Positions 61,402 to 63,221 of a DNA stretch of 63,221 nt are shown in pieces. Under the pieces are notes generated by a model. That model did no database searches and was not told the DNA's origin. It was given only the letters and a program-made list of their open reading frames with translations. Within the stretch, counting starts at the first letter, position 1. Each line of letters begins with the position of its first letter. Origin of the DNA: Microvirga sp. KLBC 81. GTDB taxonomy: Bacteria; Pseudomonadota; Alphaproteobacteria; Rhizobiales; Beijerinckiaceae. Location of the stretch: NCBI RefSeq assembly GCF_003075415.1, contig NZ_QDAH01000033.1, positions 1 to 63,221 of the forward strand, read 5' to 3'. Both the position numbers and the translations under genes were made by a program.

Positions 61402-61980
61402 TTACTCCGGCATGTCGAGAAGCTCGGACATGGCACCCGGTCGGGGTTTCGTCAGAATCTGAACGCGCCTTCCATCAGGAAACTCGATGGTTCGTAGAGT
61501 CATGACCTCAAGGCCGGAATCGAGACCTTCACGCACTCTGGCCGCCCGGGTGCTTCGCGTCGATTGCGCAGCTACGTCATGTCGCTGATTCACTTGCCTT
61601 TGACGCTCGCTTCTGGCCGTCGTCACTACCCGTGAGGGTTTGCGATCTCTGCGCTCGGTCACAGCTCTTTGGACCGAGCTTTTCGCAACCGGCTTCCGTT
61701 CTCCCACAGAAGAGGCTTCTTCAGAACGTTGCTGGGTCGGCTCCTTGCTCTTCTCGTCGACTTTGGTCACTGCCGCTGTGCTTGCCGGAGGTGAAGATTG
61801 TGGGGCGACAGTCTTGGCCTCAGGCGTTGCGGACGCAGGGGCAGAGCTTGGTGCCGACGCTCCAGTCTCGGAAGGCGGATCAACCCAGGGCCGTGCCGGC
61901 TGTGCGCTACCGGATGACGCGGCTGCAGCAAGGCCCAAGGCCAAGCTCAAGGCTCCAAGAGGACGCAACCGTGTTTCCAT
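61402..61980 (-). CDS. Exported Ala/Ser/Pro-rich protein, unknown function
   Basis: 192 residues with a signal peptide (LRPLGALSLALGLAAAASSG). The mature part is low-complexity (A, S, P, E, then R-rich: RRDRKPSRVVTTARSERQ) with a short ordered C-terminus (MTLRTIEFPDGRRVQILTKP). I cannot name a family. It faces the c-di-GMP enzyme gene tail to tail. Confidence 0.65.
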   Translation of the reverse strand: METRLRPLGALSLALGLAAAASSGSAQPARPWVDPPSETGASAPSSAPASATPEAKTVAPQSSPPASTAAVTKVDEKSKEPTQQRSEEASSVGERKPVAKSSVQRAVTERRDRKPSRVVTTARSERQRQVNQRHDVAAQSTRSTRAARVREGLDSGLEVMTLRTIEFPDGRRVQILTKPRPGAMSELLDMPE

Positions 61981-62703
61981 GACAATCTCCCAGTCTATTA
62001 GTAGGGGAACGCTTACCGAGGCTGGCTCGGTTCCATGAACAGAGGTTCACTAAAATTCGACCGATTTGAGGGTGGGAGAAGATTAAGGGCACTCCTTGCA
62101 TAAGCTTGTCAGTGACAAAACATAGGAAAGAGATTCACGAGAGATAGGCTGGTGGATCACATCATTGCGCTGACGGCTGACCCGACCGCCTGGGCGGCCT
62201 TGGCAGTGCTCGTCGTTATGGAGGTGGTGCTCGGCATCGACAATCTCATCTTCATTGCCATCCTCACCAGCAAGCTGCCTCAACATCAGCAGACTAAAGC
62301 TCGACGCACTGGCTTGGCTCTCTCCTCCGATTAGGGCTCTCGGGAACGATCGCAATCATCGTCCAACTCACGGATCCGCTCTTCACGGTCTTTGGACACG
62401 GTTTCTCGTGGAGGGCCTAATCCTGTTGCGGGTGGTCTCATTCTTGTCTGGAGGACAACGAAGGAAATTCATCATAACATCGATCCAAACCCTGGACCGG
62501 ATCTCTTCGACAGCAAGCAGGGGGGCATGAGATTCGCCTCTGCTATCGTGCGGATCCTAACTCTTGACCTGGTGTTCTCCATCGATAACATCATTACGGC
62601 CATCGGCATGACGGACCTTGTGCCGATTATGGTGCTCGCCGTGTTCGCGGCCGTGACCGTGATGGTAATCGCGGCAGATCCGCTCTCGCGCTTTATTCAG
62701 GCT

Positions 62704-62795
62704 GGAGCATTTTCGGCGAAGTGGATCCTGTTCACCGCCAAAAAATGCGGCCCGGCAAAGACGAGAGCTGATTCCATGCCAATGGAAACAGCTCT
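62704..62795 (+). repeat. Palindromic repeat insertion 1 in terC (families B and C)
   Basis: 92 bases inserted between the codons for FIQA and NPTV. The first 48 bases (to 62751) are the family B repeat also found at 45848-45897. The rest contains a second palindrome: agagctgattccatg paired with tggaaacagctct. The length is not a multiple of three, so it breaks the frame. Confidence 0.85.
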
Positions 62796-62882
62796 AATCC
62801 CACAGTGGTCATGCTGGCGCTGGGCTTCCTGCTGATGATCGGCACGACCCTGATTGCGGATGGCTTCGGGGTGCACGTGCCT

Positions 62883-63017
62883 ACAGCCTCGGACCCACAA
62901 GTGGATTTGCACTTTTGGGACCCATCCGATGCTTTCTCCTACAATGAGAGCATCGTTCAGGCGACCCGAAGGGCCGCGCCAGCGAATAACCGGATCCACT
63001 TTTCCGCACGATGCTCT
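62883..63017 (+). repeat. Palindromic repeat insertion 2 in terC (family A, copy 3)
   Basis: 135 bases inserted between HVP and KGYIY. The text is nearly the same as the copy at 26538-26673 (ggatttgcacttttggga; ccatccgatgctttctcct; cggatccacttttccgcacg). CTA stands at both edges, a possible three-base target duplication. The length is 45 codons, so the frame stays open. Confidence 0.9.
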
Positions 63018-63095
63018 AAGGGCTATATCTACGCTGCCAAGGCGCTCTCGGCTCTCGTTGATGCCTTGAACATGCTTTCGCGACCGGTCGAATAG

Positions 63096-63221
63096 AAGCG
63101 GCAGAGCGGTCTATCGTCGGAGCATGTTTCCGAGGGTTGAAGAGCGGCTGGTCCTGACCCGTCAAACTGGTCCATTTCGAAGACAACTTTTTCGGGCAAT
63201 TTGATCCTTGAGGAGGGTCAG
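63096..63221. other. Right edge of window, possible start of an insertion sequence
   Basis: 126 bases with no gene. The end contains ctgaccc at about 63156 and gggtcag at the window end, in inverted order, with gaggaggg like a ribosome site just before the edge. This could be the left end of an insertion sequence whose transposase starts beyond the window. The evidence is slight. Confidence 0.25.

Larger units (their letters stand above)
62152..63095 (+). pseudogene. Broken terC-family gene with two repeat insertions
   Basis: A TerC-type membrane protein gene in pieces. Frame 1 (62152-62334) gives [20 protein letters not shown] and then derails. Another frame gives [20 protein letters not shown]; a third gives [20 protein letters not shown] and [20 protein letters not shown] up to PLSRFIQ. 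A 92-base repeat (62704-62795) follows, then [16 protein letters not shown] to FGVHVP, then a 135-base repeat (62883-63017), then [19 protein letters not shown]. Removing both repeats rejoins the protein text exactly. Frameshifts near 62320-62460 confirm it is dead. Confidence 0.9.

Overview
The window looks like a chromosomal segment of a GC-rich alphaproteobacterium of the order Hyphomicrobiales, most like Methylobacteriaceae (for example Microvirga or Methylobacterium). The basis is the CtrA/ChpT/SciP cell-cycle genes, a rhizobial-type flagellar DUF1217 protein beside flagellin, EipA (DUF1134), PmtA, GANTC sites and families of interspersed palindromic repeats. This placement is inferred from gene content, not from a search.

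Left chromosomal part (1-27222). It begins with the end of a flagellin gene, a DUF1217 flagellar protein and a chemoreceptor. Small stress-envelope genes follow (GlsB/YeaQ type, YgaP type, YciE type). Next is a LuxR/LuxI quorum-sensing pair with a good lux-box candidate. A compact run of membrane-anchored envelope proteins (8800-10906) precedes two stand-alone receiver-domain proteins, a UvsE-type UV endonuclease, a SWIB protein, a D-amino-acid aminotransferase, EipA and CysQ. A cell-cycle cluster (ChpT, CtrA, FliJ, Fis-type HTH, SciP) is followed by MnmA and PmtA. The part ends at a CAU-anticodon tRNA (tRNA-Met).

Integrated island (27173-57898). The last 51 bp of the tRNA-Met region (27173-27223) are repeated exactly at 57848-57898. 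A tyrosine recombinase with all five catalytic residues (56643-57788) lies just inside the distal copy. The roughly 30.7 kb between them is an integrative element. Its left half is defence cargo. An eight-gene unit matches the single-strand DNA phosphorothioation system SspABCD (cysteine desulfurase, DUF4007 nickase-type protein, large P-loop ATPase, PAPS-reductase-like Fe-S protein), coupled to a three-gene SspFGH/DndFGH-type restriction module and a phosphorothioation-associated methyltransferase. Next to it is a 1064-residue reverse transcriptase-nitrilase fusion of the antiviral DRT1/UG1 type, with both active sites intact. The right half, on the minus strand, is phage- or satellite-like: AlpA/excisionase-like HTH, PC4-like protein, P4-family primase-helicase and both terminase subunits, with no capsid or tail genes. 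A perfect 50-bp inverted repeat (53252-53301) sits between primase and small terminase. Between cargo and phage module lie remains of an isoprenylcysteine-methyltransferase-like gene and an IS5-type transposase.

Right chromosomal part (57899-63221): a rhodanese, an Excalibur-domain protein, a CHASE4-GGDEF-EAL c-di-GMP enzyme, an exported hypothetical protein and a broken terC gene. The terC copy carries frameshifts and two palindromic repeat insertions whose ends can be read because the TerC protein sequence resumes exactly on either side.

The strongest candidates for further attention are the Ssp-FGH-methyltransferase-RT/nitrilase combination carried on a satellite-like element, the large palindrome beside the terminase, and the mobile palindromic repeats trapped inside terC and a glyoxalase-like gene.
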